The notes beneath the pieces were generated by a model that was given only the letters and a program-made list of their open reading frames with translations, ran no database searches and was not told where the DNA came from. Shown one piece after another: positions 53,290-62,554 of a stretch of 64,000 nucleotides of DNA (within the stretch, counting starts at the first letter, position 1; the number at the start of each line of letters is the position of its first letter). The position numbers were made by a program, and so were the translations under genes. Source of the stretch: Sphingobacterium spiritivorum (lineage in GTDB: Bacteria; Bacteroidota; Bacteroidia; Sphingobacteriales; Sphingobacteriaceae); NCBI RefSeq assembly GCF_016724845.1, contig NZ_CP068082.1:1798001-1862000 (forward strand), in the 5' to 3' direction.

Positions 53290-54816
53290 TTAAAACTTGG
53301 ATAGCGAAAAGTTAGCTAATTTCTCTTTTACAAAATTTCTGAATACAATAGATGTGAAATAATATGTCAACATTGAAAGGATAAAAATCACTCCTATTTC
53401 AAGGAAGTAAATTAACAAATAAAAATACCCTTTTGACATAGGTAAATATGATTTTAATAAATACACGCTAAAGTATATAACTAAAATTGGTAAAATTATA
53501 CTTTTGACAATATTATTTAGGAAGAAGCTAACAGGAATTTTAAAGGATTTTATTAAAATAAATATGTAAACAATACTTTCAATTAAAAACGCTAAAAATT
53601 TAAATATAGCAAATGACAAAAGTCCAAAAAGATTCACAGTTGTTCCAATACCAAGCCAATAAACTATAGGTTGCAGTGCACTTGTTACATATAATTGTCT
53701 AACCTTTTCATAAGCCATAACTAAAATACCAGTTGGATTTGTGATAAAACAAAACATATATCCACATAACATAATCTTAGTGATTAATATACTATCACTA
53801 TATTTTTCTCCAACCCAACACATTATAAAATTATCAGCTGTAAGAACCACAATTAAGACTGGAAAAACTACTATAGGCATAAATCCTATTAAAACTTTTT
53901 TGAACAAATCAATAAGCTGTGTGTGGGCCTTTATACCGATTAGTTGATTGAATTTTGATATAAATGGGGAATACAAAATCCCAAATAAAGCCCTAAAATA
54001 CGATAACACTGTCAAACAAATTGCAAACTTTGCGACCTCATTAGCTCCAAAAATCTTTGCTATAAAAAAATTATCTAGTTCGTAGTATAATACCCAACAT
54101 ACTGTTAGAAAAAGTGAAGTAAAAGCTAATGTTCTGGTTTTCTGGAATATTTCTCTAGAAAACCTTAATGATTTAAAGAAAACAATGAAATTATAATCAA
54201 ATTCTTTCTTTGCTATATATATACCAACTATAACTGCTAAAGCAGATAAAACGTTACTCGTAATAAAAAACCAAACCAAATTGTACGCATCTCCACCAAA
54301 GAACAAAAAAGATGATAGAATTTTAAGAATATTTGAAAGAATTAGAATACGTTGAAATTTAAAATCCATTAAACGAATGGCAAAAATTATTTGTACTATT
54401 CTTTGTATTACATAAATTGGACAAGATAATGCTAAAACTAAAAACAGAGATTTTGCAGTATTAAGATCCTCAGAGCTTGATATTCCATGTATGAGTATTC
54501 CAGGGTCATAGGCAACGACACATAGTCCCAAAGAAAATAAAAAAACGAAAGATAAAAAAACAATACCTGTAAAACCTAAAAGGCGCATTTCTTCTTCTCT
54601 ATCTTTACGAGCGTAACTCTCAGAAGCATATTTCATCCCAGCTCCTAAAAATCCTAAATCCGCATAAGATATAAATAAATATGCAGACATTAATATTGAA
54701 TATACACCATATAAAATAGAGTTTGACGAAATAAAAGGTGTTACAATAAAAACGTTTCCAAAATTAAAAAAAATGGAAATAATTTGCCAAAAGTAAATTT
54801 TTACAAAATTCCCCAT
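53290..54816 (-). CDS. wzx: polysaccharide flippase (Wzx-type)
   Basis: Moves the lipid-linked repeat unit across the inner membrane. The 508 residues hold 12-14 membrane segments. The opening (IYFWQIISIFFNFGNVFIVTP) and SYADLGFLGAGMKYASESYARKD match the polysaccharide-transport (MATE-like, PF01943/PF13440) pattern, including the conserved DLG near the second segment. GC content drops visibly here. Sequence is diverged, as usual for Wzx; the cluster context (wzy, wza, wzc) supports the call. Confidence 0.9.
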   Translation of the reverse strand: MGNFVKIYFWQIISIFFNFGNVFIVTPFISSNSILYGVYSILMSAYLFISYADLGFLGAGMKYASESYARKDREEEMRLLGFTGIVFLSFVFLFSLGLCVVAYDPGILIHGISSSEDLNTAKSLFLVLALSCPIYVIQRIVQIIFAIRLMDFKFQRILILSNILKILSSFLFFGGDAYNLVWFFITSNVLSALAVIVGIYIAKKEFDYNFIVFFKSLRFSREIFQKTRTLAFTSLFLTVCWVLYYELDNFFIAKIFGANEVAKFAICLTVLSYFRALFGILYSPFISKFNQLIGIKAHTQLIDLFKKVLIGFMPIVVFPVLIVVLTADNFIMCWVGEKYSDSILITKIMLCGYMFCFITNPTGILVMAYEKVRQLYVTSALQPIVYWLGIGTTVNLFGLLSFAIFKFLAFLIESIVYIFILIKSFKIPVSFFLNNIVKSIILPILVIYFSVYLLKSYLPMSKGYFYLLIYFLEIGVIFILSMLTYYFTSIVFRNFVKEKLANFSLSKF

Positions 54817-54818
54817 TA

Positions 54819-56012
54819 TTAACTATGATTATCTTTATTAAGGATAAAATTTTTAAAAATCTCTTGACTTAACATATTCTCCGTCTCGGGTGAAGTTTGA
54901 AAATCATATTTATAGGATTCATACCTTAACTCAGAAATATCATTAACCAAATTTATCTCCAAATTTTCCATTAAAAAATGAGGGAGGTTCAAGTATGCTG
55001 CAAAATTTATCACATTATTATGAACAGTGGAAATATATTTATTTATGTTCTCGGAAGAAAGAAACAAAATAGGCTTTCTAAAGGAAATCGCAAAATTAAT
55101 TGATGTAGAATCATGGGCTATGACATATTTTGCAAATTTCGTTAATGATACTGTTTTATTAAAAATAACCTTTCTATTCTCAAAAAAATTTTTTGTCTTA
55201 TATTTTTCAGCTTTGGGATGAGCAGCGATTATAATAGGTAATCCAGTTTTTTGTTCAACAAAATTGAAAAAGCTATTTAATTCTTTGTAATAAATTTCTT
55301 CCGGTATGTTTTTTATTTTGAATAATATAGTATCTGGATGCAGAGGTAAGTATTCATCTAAAAATAATATATAACCGGGTGCTATAACCGGCTCACATTT
55401 TAAGTTATTTAAATAGCTGTCATAATCATCGCTATTGACTCTTACAACTGTTGAATTTTTAATAAAATCATAATTTATCCGGCCAATTCCTTTCCACCCT
55501 TCACGTCCTCCCTGAAATATGATATCATAACCTTTAACTACCCCCCTCTTTAAATCATAATTCAACAAAACAGATTCCAAACGATTAATCAAACTGCTGT
55601 AATTCAAAGATTTTAATTTTGAAAGAAATGATGATTTCAATTGATAACCTACAGGAAACATATTACGAGCAAAAACCGACATAGTACAATTGAATCTTGT
55701 TAAAATTCTTAAAAGTTTTCTAATTCGTCCTTCAAAACTCATCAAACTAACAAACAGTGTCCTTTTAACATCGATATTCAACTCTAATTCCTTTTCTAAA
55801 GCATGATAAGATTCAAATTCTTTAATAAAAAGTTTTTCTGGAGAAAAACCTTTTTCTGAAAAAGCATTGGGAAAGAAAATATCTGATAAATCCCAGTATT
55901 CCACCTTTATATTTGAACCTTCGGAAAAGGAGTCCATATAAAAATCTGTAAAAATTTTTGACGTTAAAGGCATGTATCTCAAATACACAATCTTATCAAA
56001 TCTTGAACTCAT
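54819..56012 (-). CDS. unrecognised cytoplasmic protein, possibly GT-B-like
   Basis: A 397-residue protein without signal peptide or clear membrane segments. No family was recognised. The N-terminal half has mixed helix/strand with [20 protein letters not shown] and [20 protein letters not shown]. The C-terminal half contains [49 protein letters not shown], which looks like the nucleotide-sugar half of polysialyltransferase- or Kdo-transferase-like GT-B enzymes (HPK/R, HDSTS). In a cluster for a nonulosonic acid this would suit a transferase using CMP-activated sugar. That is a hypothesis from a short motif. It overlaps the next acyltransferase gene by 4 bp and follows it in the operon. Confidence 0.55.
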   Translation of the reverse strand: MSSRFDKIVYLRYMPLTSKIFTDFYMDSFSEGSNIKVEYWDLSDIFFPNAFSEKGFSPEKLFIKEFESYHALEKELELNIDVKRTLFVSLMSFEGRIRKLLRILTRFNCTMSVFARNMFPVGYQLKSSFLSKLKSLNYSSLINRLESVLLNYDLKRGVVKGYDIIFQGGREGWKGIGRINYDFIKNSTVVRVNSDDYDSYLNNLKCEPVIAPGYILFLDEYLPLHPDTILFKIKNIPEEIYYKELNSFFNFVEQKTGLPIIIAAHPKAEKYKTKNFFENRKVIFNKTVSLTKFAKYVIAHDSTSINFAISFRKPILFLSSENINKYISTVHNNVINFAAYLNLPHFLMENLEINLVNDISELRYESYKYDFQTSPETENMLSQEIFKNFILNKDNHS

Positions 56013-56563
56013 TGTATTTCCTTTATAAATCTTGCAGGACTTCCTGCAAAAACTGTCCTATCAGGAACTGACTTTGTAACAATACTTCCTGCTCCTATCA
56101 CTGCATTTTCACCTATTATGACCCCTGGTAATATAATCGCATTAGCACCTATCCAACATCCTTTCTTTAATATAACCTGTTGATCAGGGTAATACCCTTG
56201 TTCTATTAACGGAGTACTAGGATCATCAAATTTATGATTATTCACATAAATATGAACTCCACTTCCTATCATTACGTCATCTTCTATTAAGATAGAACAC
56301 TCCATACTAATTATTGTTTCTCCGAATAACATAGTTCCAGGACGAATAACTACCCTTTTTCCAATGTGTATTTTTGAACAACCTACAGCATATGCTCCAG
56401 CTCTAAATTGAGCCGATTCATCAAAATATTTAAATTTTTTCTTACATAGTTTTTTCATTGTAGACTCAAAATGTAGTCTCCAATGAGTAAAAGGAATATC
56501 CGGACCAATTCTATCCGTATGTAAGCAAAATTTATATTTATTTATTATTTCCCTTAATAACAT
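56009..56563 (-). CDS. left-handed beta-helix acyltransferase
   Basis: A 184-residue hexapeptide-repeat acetyltransferase (WbbJ-like). It has [45 protein letters not shown] with the catalytic His area, [21 protein letters not shown] and [21 protein letters not shown]. It overlaps the hisF-like gene by 26 bp, a long overlap suggesting tight coupling. It may O-acetylate the same nonulosonic acid that the neighbouring amidotransferase modifies, as 8-O-acetylation is known in legionaminic acids, but the acceptor is not shown. Confidence 0.88.
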   Translation of the reverse strand: MLLREIINKYKFCLHTDRIGPDIPFTHWRLHFESTMKKLCKKKFKYFDESAQFRAGAYAVGCSKIHIGKRVVIRPGTMLFGETIISMECSILIEDDVMIGSGVHIYVNNHKFDDPSTPLIEQGYYPDQQVILKKGCWIGANAIILPGVIIGENAVIGAGSIVTKSVPDRTVFAGSPARFIKEIQ

Positions 56564-57329
56564 CCCAATTTGCTAAGTTTTCACCTGAATTAATTAAAAA
56601 AAATCTTGCTTTTGGAAGACCATCCCCTATAAAGTTAAAAAGATTAGCTGTTGCTGCGGCACTAATTTCAGAATGTAACAAAGCTTCTTTTAGATGACCT
56701 TCATTTCCTGCTCCCCCTGCAATTATCAATGGTACATTTAAAATAGACTTTACTAACTTGACTAAAGAGAAATCATACCCAAACCCTGTACCATCCCGTT
56801 CCATGGAATTTAGATATACTTCACCTACGTTAAGATCTTTCAAATGTGAAAGGTAATTCTCAAAACCTTCATTAATATTTAAAGAGCCATTTTCTATGAA
56901 AATTTCACTGCTTTCGCCTTTCTTTAAATAATCAATAGAGGCAACAACACTTTGAGATCCATACTTTTGAACAATAAGTTTAACTAAATCCGGATCAGAC
57001 GATAAAGAAGTATTAAGAACTATTTTATCTGCTCCACTTTTAAATAACATTTCCGCATCTTCCAAACTTCTAATTCCACCACCAACAGCAACAGGCATAT
57101 AAGTTCCTTCTACAAGCCGGCTTACCGTCCTTCCAAATTCCTCTTGATTTTTGCTCTTTCTAGAAACATTTAGTATAACTAATTCATCTAAAGAAAAAGC
57201 GATTTTATTAAATTTATAAAACTTTTCAAGCCAATTTATGTCTCCCACCTTTTGAAGACGAAAATTTCGACTCTGCATAAAAAAGCCATCGCAATAAAGT
57301 AAAGTAAATATAACTCTCTTTCTTAGCAT
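56538..57329 (-). CDS. HisF-like cyclase subunit of sugar amidotransferase system
   Basis: A 263-residue HisF-family TIM barrel. Features: [21 protein letters not shown] (Asp early in the barrel), [44 protein letters not shown], and [19 protein letters not shown]. The cluster lacks histidine genes and has HisH and WbpG next to it, so this is the specialised HisF2-type copy known in Pseudomonas wbp loci. There it works with HisH2 to supply ammonia for an acetamidino sugar. It joins the hisH gene with a 1-bp overlap. Confidence 0.92.
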   Translation of the reverse strand: MLRKRVIFTLLYCDGFFMQSRNFRLQKVGDINWLEKFYKFNKIAFSLDELVILNVSRKSKNQEEFGRTVSRLVEGTYMPVAVGGGIRSLEDAEMLFKSGADKIVLNTSLSSDPDLVKLIVQKYGSQSVVASIDYLKKGESSEIFIENGSLNINEGFENYLSHLKDLNVGEVYLNSMERDGTGFGYDFSLVKLVKSILNVPLIIAGGAGNEGHLKEALLHSEISAAATANLFNFIGDGLPKARFFLINSGENLANWDVIKGNNK

Positions 57330-57943
57330 TAGAATTCTGTTAAAAAATTATTTAAAAATTTCAATCCGTTAGTTTGGCTGAGTTCAGGATGAAACTGAGC
57401 TCCGGCAATATTCTCCTTTTCAAAAGCAGCTATAAAGTTCCCTCCATAGTTGCAATTTGCAAATACAATATCATCACTACCAATCATTCTATAACTATGA
57501 GTAAAATAGAAATCAGGATGGTCATTAAACCCCTTAAATAACCTTGATTGAGAAAGAGGTAAATCAATTTGATTAAACCCCACATGTGGAATTGTAAGAT
57601 TTTCTTCCTCAAACTTTTCTACTCGCGTCTCAATAAATCCTAATCCTAAATGTTCGCCATTTTCATTACTAGATGATGATAATATTTGCATACCTAAACA
57701 AATACCCAAAATTGGTCTCTTCGCCTCTATTACAATCTCGCGAAGAATACTATCAAGAGACCTATCTTGTATTTCTTTTATAGCCTTTCCAAATGCTCCT
57801 ACTCCGGGTAAGATCAATTTATCTGAAATAATAAGCTCATTGAAATCATTACTTACTATAACATCAGTAATACCTAAGTATTTTAATGCACCAATTATGG
57901 AATGGATATTTCCCATTCCATAATCAACTATTGCAATTCTCAT
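57329..57943 (-). CDS. HisH-like glutamine amidotransferase subunit
   Basis: A 204-residue class I glutaminase. It has VDYGMGNIHSI, LILPGVGAFGKAI, the nucleophile Cys in LGICLGMQILSSSSNENGEHLGLG (in parts: LGICLGMQIL, then NGEHLGLG), and the His-Glu pair in GAQFHPELSQTNG. All catalytic residues are present. It releases ammonia from glutamine and passes it to the HisF-like partner, finally for use by the WbpG-like enzyme. Overlaps both neighbours by 1-4 bp. Confidence 0.94.
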   Translation of the reverse strand: MRIAIVDYGMGNIHSIIGALKYLGITDVIVSNDFNELIISDKLILPGVGAFGKAIKEIQDRSLDSILREIVIEAKRPILGICLGMQILSSSSNENGEHLGLGFIETRVEKFEEENLTIPHVGFNQIDLPLSQSRLFKGFNDHPDFYFTHSYRMIGSDDIVFANCNYGGNFIAAFEKENIAGAQFHPELSQTNGLKFLNNFLTEF

Positions 57944-59079
57944 ATTTCAAAATCGTCTCCTGGCGTAAATTTAGGTTGCCAAATACCCTCAACTTTTTCA
58001 AATAAGTCCTTATTTGCATATTTATCCAAAACTGCATCAAATTCATCTTTAGTCATCTTATAATATTCCAAATAAAGAGGAATTAAATCAGCAGGATATG
58101 CATTATCGTACATTTTAACTAAGTTCAAAGCTTGATCTCTTGTCATCGAGCCACGTCTAATCTCAATTCCCGCATCTTGCGTTGCTCTTCCAAAACCAAA
58201 TTTTAAATACATTAAATAAGCATGCAATGCATATAAGGCTTGGTCGTTTTGGGCAAAGTTTGTAAAAGTATCAGAATTACCTTCATCCTTTTCTGTTAGA
58301 CCACAATGTTCCTTTGCAACAACATAATTTCTGTAAGAGTCCCATGACTCATAATAGGACCAATGTGTAAACTCCATTCCAACAGAGGATACTTCTTCTT
58401 CGCTTGGAAATGTAAAAAATGTTAAGTCAGCCTCTGTAATATCACCATCTTCCAAAATTCTATCAAAAACCTTTTTGTGCCCACCTTCAAGATATACACT
58501 ACGCATATAATCAATACCATATGTTGGGTTATTCTTGCTGGCAGTCGAACCTCCATATTCTATTTCACCATCTTCTCCATAAAACAATAAAGGAATTTTA
58601 AAACTAATAGCTGTTCGAATGACTGCAGTATGAATTGCTATTAACCAACCATAATAAGGAAAACCTTTTTCAATAAAACCATACTTATTGAGTCTGTCTA
58701 ATACTTTTGGATTTGTAGAGACATGAATATGATTAAAACCTGATTGGATAAAATTGAAGAGATTTTGATCTCCGATAGGTAGTGATAAGGCTGGTCTCAC
58801 TGTTACTGCTAAGGGATTCATGCCGTATTTGTGTTTCAGCATATAAGCTACATAAGAGCCGTCTTTACCACCACTCACAGGAACTATACAGTCAAAATTA
58901 CCTGTTTTTGATTTATGTTTGTCTAATAATTCCTTTAATTGTGTTTGTCTAAAAGACCAATCTAATTCCCGTTTCTCTTCCATCCATTGACACGCATTAC
59001 ACCATCCTCTATTATCAAATGAAATTCTAGGCCGTGTAGACATATTTAAACAATTCTTACACCAAAATATTCTTTCCAT
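57940..59079 (-). CDS. N-acetyl sugar amidotransferase (WbpG/PtmG-like)
   Basis: A 379-residue PP-loop ATPase-type amidotransferase. A zinc-binding N-terminus has FWCKNCLNMSTRPRISFDNRG (in parts: FWCKNCLNMSTRPRI) and WCNACQW. The ATP-binding loop is IVPVSGGKDGSYVAYMLKHK. FYGEDGEIEYGG and FGRATQDAGIEIRRGSMTRDQA follow. These are the markers of the family that turns an N-acetyl group into an acetamidino group (WbpG in Pseudomonas O antigens; PtmG acts on legionaminic acid in Campylobacter). With nonulosonic acid genes next to it, the likely target is legionaminic acid or its precursor. Confidence 0.93.
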   Translation of the reverse strand: MERIFWCKNCLNMSTRPRISFDNRGWCNACQWMEEKRELDWSFRQTQLKELLDKHKSKTGNFDCIVPVSGGKDGSYVAYMLKHKYGMNPLAVTVRPALSLPIGDQNLFNFIQSGFNHIHVSTNPKVLDRLNKYGFIEKGFPYYGWLIAIHTAVIRTAISFKIPLLFYGEDGEIEYGGSTASKNNPTYGIDYMRSVYLEGGHKKVFDRILEDGDITEADLTFFTFPSEEEVSSVGMEFTHWSYYESWDSYRNYVVAKEHCGLTEKDEGNSDTFTNFAQNDQALYALHAYLMYLKFGFGRATQDAGIEIRRGSMTRDQALNLVKMYDNAYPADLIPLYLEYYKMTKDEFDAVLDKYANKDLFEKVEGIWQPKFTPGDDFEI

Positions 59080-59110
59080 TTCTTTGTATTTAGTTATTTT
59101 TAAATTTTAA

Positions 59111-59857
59111 TTAAATTGCTGTCCACCCCCCATCAACCATCAAATTGTGTCCTGTAATGAATGAAGCATCCTCTGATAATAAAAATGAAATAGCCGGAGC
59201 CATTTCTGATGGTTTCCCCAATCTCTTCAATGGTGATTTCTTTGAATATCGATCTATAAAGGATGGATGTTGATTTTTCAAATCCAATACGCCTCCTGGG
59301 GACATACAGTTTACTCTAACATTATATTTCCCATAATACGAAGCTAAGTATCTTGTAAAATTTATAATACCTCCTTTGATTGCTGCATATGCTGCTGGCG
59401 ATGTTCCGCCATACTCTTCGTAAATTGTAAAGTCATTTCCCACTACTCCGTAAATAGAAGCAATATTGACTATGGAACCATAGTTTTGTTCCTTCATACA
59501 TTCCAAGACACGCTGACACATATAAAAGACCGCATTCAGTTGCATATCCACGTTTCTTTCCCAAGAGTCTAAGGAAATATTCTCGAATGCAGCGCCCCAA
59601 TCAGATGTTCTAGGATAGGCTAGATTGACAAGACCGTAAATATTACCGTATTTCTCTAAAACAGTTTGAATCAAAACATCAATATCGTCCTTTTGTGTAA
59701 TATTTAAACACATCATAGAGTCTGCTCCATCTACAGGATGTAAATCCACCGCGACAACTTTTGCTCCATGCAAAGACAAATGCTTAAGAACTTCTTGGCC
59801 GATCAAACCTCCAGCTCCTGTTAGTATGATAACTCTATTTCTTAATCCTGCATACAT
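59111..59857 (-). CDS. short-chain dehydrogenase (PtmA-like)
   Basis: A 248-residue classical SDR. It has LTGAGGLIGQEVLKHLS (cofactor), LVNLAYPRTSDWGAAFE (Asn-Ala variant of NNAG), IVNIASIYGVVGNDF (Ser), PAAYAAIKGGIINFTRYLA (Tyr and Lys) and DASFITGHNLMVDGGW. The YPRTSDWGAAFE segment and the position next to a Gfo/Idh-type gene and a CMP-sugar synthetase match PtmA of Campylobacter flagellin glycosylation, where PtmA/PtmF are thought to supply an amino sugar precursor. It overlaps the upstream oxidoreductase gene by 16 bp. Confidence 0.88.
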   Translation of the reverse strand: MYAGLRNRVIILTGAGGLIGQEVLKHLSLHGAKVVAVDLHPVDGADSMMCLNITQKDDIDVLIQTVLEKYGNIYGLVNLAYPRTSDWGAAFENISLDSWERNVDMQLNAVFYMCQRVLECMKEQNYGSIVNIASIYGVVGNDFTIYEEYGGTSPAAYAAIKGGIINFTRYLASYYGKYNVRVNCMSPGGVLDLKNQHPSFIDRYSKKSPLKRLGKPSEMAPAISFLLSEDASFITGHNLMVDGGWTAI

Positions 59858-60762
59858 AATTCTAAAATTCTATTAGCTTCTTCAACCGTGTTAAATGAAC
59901 TATTACCATTTAATACAGTTTTAATAAAATAGTTCATTTGTGATTTATAAGTATCCTTAATTCTTTGTTCTGAAGAAAAGATTAACTCTCCATCCTTAGT
60001 AATTGTATTTCCCAACAGGTCTACCAAATAAGTTCCATTTTCAGAAACAATTTCCATTACTCTTTTAGCATCTTTTCTATAATAATTTAGAATAATAGAC
60101 ACTGTAAACCCTTTGTAACTCCATAAATAATTTGCATAGTCAAATGCTGTTATATCTAATGAGGAACTGTTAGAAAAAAACACTCGCCTTTCTATAGGCT
60201 CATTCCATAGCCAATAGATATAATCCAACTCATGAATTAAATCTATATGCACACCACCCCCCATTTCTCTATTTGCACTATACACTTTTCGAAAATCAAT
60301 TCCAGGACGCCAATCTGGCAAATAAGATCCACAATAAACATTGACTTCGTTTATTCTTTCTGATTGAATCAAATGTTTTATTCTAATAATGGAATCTAAA
60401 AATCGAAGGTTGCAAGCAACATATGTTTGGAGATTCCTTTTCAAAATAGTGTCTAACAGAACTTTTGTTTCTATTGTGATTTTTGAGAATAATGGCTTTT
60501 CAATAAATAGTGGCTTTCCAAACTCAATTAATCCTTTTATAGTAATATAGTGAAATTCTGTAGGATTGGCTACGATTATAAAATCAATCACAAGCATATC
60601 CAATTCCGAAATATCAAAGATGTTTATTACTCCTTCTTTAATATCTGAGGTTGAATTATTTCCACTTCGCAATGCATATATTTTAACATTGTTATCTAAT
60701 TCCCGAAGTGCAAATATATGCTTCCTTGCGATAGACCCTAATCCTACTATAAGAACCTTCAT
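59842..60762 (-). CDS. Gfo/Idh/MocA-family oxidoreductase (PtmF-like)
   Basis: A 306-residue NAD(P)-dependent protein from the ATG at 60762 (a TTG two codons earlier is less likely). The N-terminus has VLIVGLGSIARKHIFALREL (cofactor), FIIVANPTEFHYITIKGLIE, and FGKPLFIEKPLFSK with the family's EKP motif. The C-terminal part has GGVHIDLIHELDYIYWLW. The position, between the CMP-sugar synthetase and the SDR, and the length match PtmF of the Campylobacter legionaminic acid locus. The exact reaction of PtmF is not certain to me. Confidence 0.88.
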   Translation of the reverse strand: MKVLIVGLGSIARKHIFALRELDNNVKIYALRSGNNSTSDIKEGVINIFDISELDMLVIDFIIVANPTEFHYITIKGLIEFGKPLFIEKPLFSKITIETKVLLDTILKRNLQTYVACNLRFLDSIIRIKHLIQSERINEVNVYCGSYLPDWRPGIDFRKVYSANREMGGGVHIDLIHELDYIYWLWNEPIERRVFFSNSSSLDITAFDYANYLWSYKGFTVSIILNYYRKDAKRVMEIVSENGTYLVDLLGNTITKDGELIFSSEQRIKDTYKSQMNYFIKTVLNGNSSFNTVEEANRILELCMQD

Positions 60763-60764
60763 TA

Positions 60765-61493
60765 TCAATATTTAAAATCGAAATCTAATTTTTTATTCTC
60801 CAGCAAATAAGACATAATCTCAAAATCAATTGGGTGATCCAGGTCAAAACACAAATGCGGGACTTCATAAACCATACTCTTGTTTGTAATTACTGTTTTA
60901 TGCCCTTCCTCAAAGAATTTACGTTTAAACACATAAAAAGAAGCGTTCAAATCATAAACCTTTGGAGCTGATTGTCTAGTTAAAAATTGGCCGGTTTTAC
61001 ATAAACTAAAAAAACCATCTGAATTCTCTTCTACCATATTAAAATAAGGATTTCTATTTGCTGGACTAACCGAGAATAAATTTACTGCATCTTCATTATC
61101 AAATAGAATGTTAATAGCCCTACTTAAATCTTCTTTTGTACGAAGCGGTGATGTAACATCTAAGTCAATAACAAAATCATAATTATAATTGTTATTATTT
61201 TCTGCATAACACTTTATATCTTTAATAGCATCCAATTTTCCAGCAGAATCATTTGCAAGAAAGTCCGGTCTATTATAATCTGTATTAACACATGAAAATT
61301 CTAATGCTTTCACAACATCTTTAATTTCTTTAGAATCGGTTGAGAGAAAAATATCACTATCCCAATTTTTAGCAAATGACAAAGCCACTTCAATAGAATA
61401 TGCAATTAAAGGTTTTCCACCAATGAACTTAATATTCTTTCCAGGAATCCCTTTTGAACCCCCTCTTGCACATATTGTAATTAATCCTTTCAT
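60765..61493 (-). CDS. CMP-nonulosonic acid cytidylyltransferase (NeuA/LegF/PtmB-like)
   Basis: Activates a sialic-acid-like sugar with CTP. The 242 residues have the NeuA start ITICARGGSKGIPGKNIKFIGG, IFLSTDSKEI, YDFVIDLDVTSPLRTKEDL, LTRQSAPKVYDLNASFYVFKR and FDLDHPIDFEIM. The RGGSKGIPGKN signature is diagnostic. Because the adjacent genes are of the GDP-linked legionaminic acid type, the substrate is more likely legionaminic acid than Neu5Ac. It follows the guanylyltransferase gene by 8 bp. Confidence 0.94.
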   Translation of the reverse strand: MKGLITICARGGSKGIPGKNIKFIGGKPLIAYSIEVALSFAKNWDSDIFLSTDSKEIKDVVKALEFSCVNTDYNRPDFLANDSAGKLDAIKDIKCYAENNNNYNYDFVIDLDVTSPLRTKEDLSRAINILFDNEDAVNLFSVSPANRNPYFNMVEENSDGFFSLCKTGQFLTRQSAPKVYDLNASFYVFKRKFFEEGHKTVITNKSMVYEVPHLCFDLDHPIDFEIMSYLLENKKLDFDFKY

Positions 61494-61501
61494 ATAATAT
61501 C

Positions 61502-62554
61502 TTACAACTTAATATGCTTTATATCTTCTTGTGCTTTTTTAAAATCCTCATGTTTTCCAATATCCAACCAATAACCATTAATTGGATAAGTAATTAATTT
61601 CAAATTCATTTCAATGACACGATCCATCAAATCTGTAATATTAAAGAATTCATCTTTAGGAATCATTCTTAGCAAATCCTTCTTCAATATATAGATTCCC
61701 GCATTAGAATAATAAGTATATCTAGGCTTCTCTTTTAAAGAACGTACAGTATTTGTTTCATTAACTTCCAATACAGCATAAGGAACATCAACATGATATG
61801 AGGTCGCTGCAACAGCCATGTCAGCATTTGTGTCTTTAAATGTCTTGAAAAAATCTCCAAAATCGATATTCGTTAATAAATCTGAGTTCATAACTATAAT
61901 ATCATCATGATTAAAATGATCTACTAATAGAATTCCCCCAATAGTGCCCAAAGGCTTATCCTCACGAACATACTTAATATTGATTTCTTTTTTTGATCCA
62001 TCTCCAAAATACTCTACTAATTGTTCTCCCAAATAATTTATACTAAGATTGATCGTACTAACTCCTACCTCTTTCAGTCTATCTATATTATACTCTATGA
62101 TAGGCTTATCCCCTACACGTAACAGAGGCTTAGGCGTATTTTCAGTTAACGGGCGTAGTCTCCTACCTTCACCTCCAGCCATCAAGATTGCATCTGCAGG
62201 AATTAAAGTTCTACGTAAGCTAAAATCTAATATGTCTACAATATGGCGTGTAGGGCTTATTATAGGTATTATTTTAAGTAAATCTTTCCTAAATTTCTCT
62301 AACTGATTTAAATCATATTCATTCTCACGAATAAATACTGGATTTGACTGTATAAAATCTAACAAACTATTTTCAAAGCCTAATCCTCGGATAAATCCAC
62401 GTCTCAAATCTCCATCTGTCAAAGAACCCAAAAGCTTTTTGTTTTCATCGACAACAAATAATATGGACGAAGGAGCAATCAAATCCAATTTTATTAAAGC
62501 ATCTCTTACGGACTGTCCTTTATGAATAACATGCTTATCTACTAAAGTATTCAT
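61502..62554 (-). CDS. CBS-domain nucleotidyltransferase (PtmE-like guanylyltransferase)
   Basis: A 350-residue protein with two N-terminal CBS repeats (about 1-115: GQSVRDALIKLDLI, LFVVDENKKLLGSLTDGDLRRGF) and a sugar-nucleotidyltransferase domain from about 120 (ADAILMAGGEGRRLRPLTEN, PKPLLRVGDKPIIEYNI, IVMNSDLLTNIDF). This two-part build is that of PtmE, which forms GDP-GlcNAc at the start of the legionaminic acid pathway in Campylobacter. The substrate here is inferred from that match and from the neighbours. Overlaps the preceding epimerase gene by 4 bp. Confidence 0.9.
   Translation of the reverse strand: MNTLVDKHVIHKGQSVRDALIKLDLIAPSSILFVVDENKKLLGSLTDGDLRRGFIRGLGFENSLLDFIQSNPVFIRENEYDLNQLEKFRKDLLKIIPIISPTRHIVDILDFSLRRTLIPADAILMAGGEGRRLRPLTENTPKPLLRVGDKPIIEYNIDRLKEVGVSTINLSINYLGEQLVEYFGDGSKKEINIKYVREDKPLGTIGGILLVDHFNHDDIIVMNSDLLTNIDFGDFFKTFKDTNADMAVAATSYHVDVPYAVLEVNETNTVRSLKEKPRYTYYSNAGIYILKKDLLRMIPKDEFFNITDLMDRVIEMNLKLITYPINGYWLDIGKHEDFKKAQEDIKHIKL

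Noticed and set aside
56538..57943. Reading hisF and hisH as histidine biosynthesis genes
   Set aside because: No other his genes are near, and both overlap a WbpG-like amidotransferase gene and nonulosonic acid genes; the polysaccharide-specific copies explain the context better.
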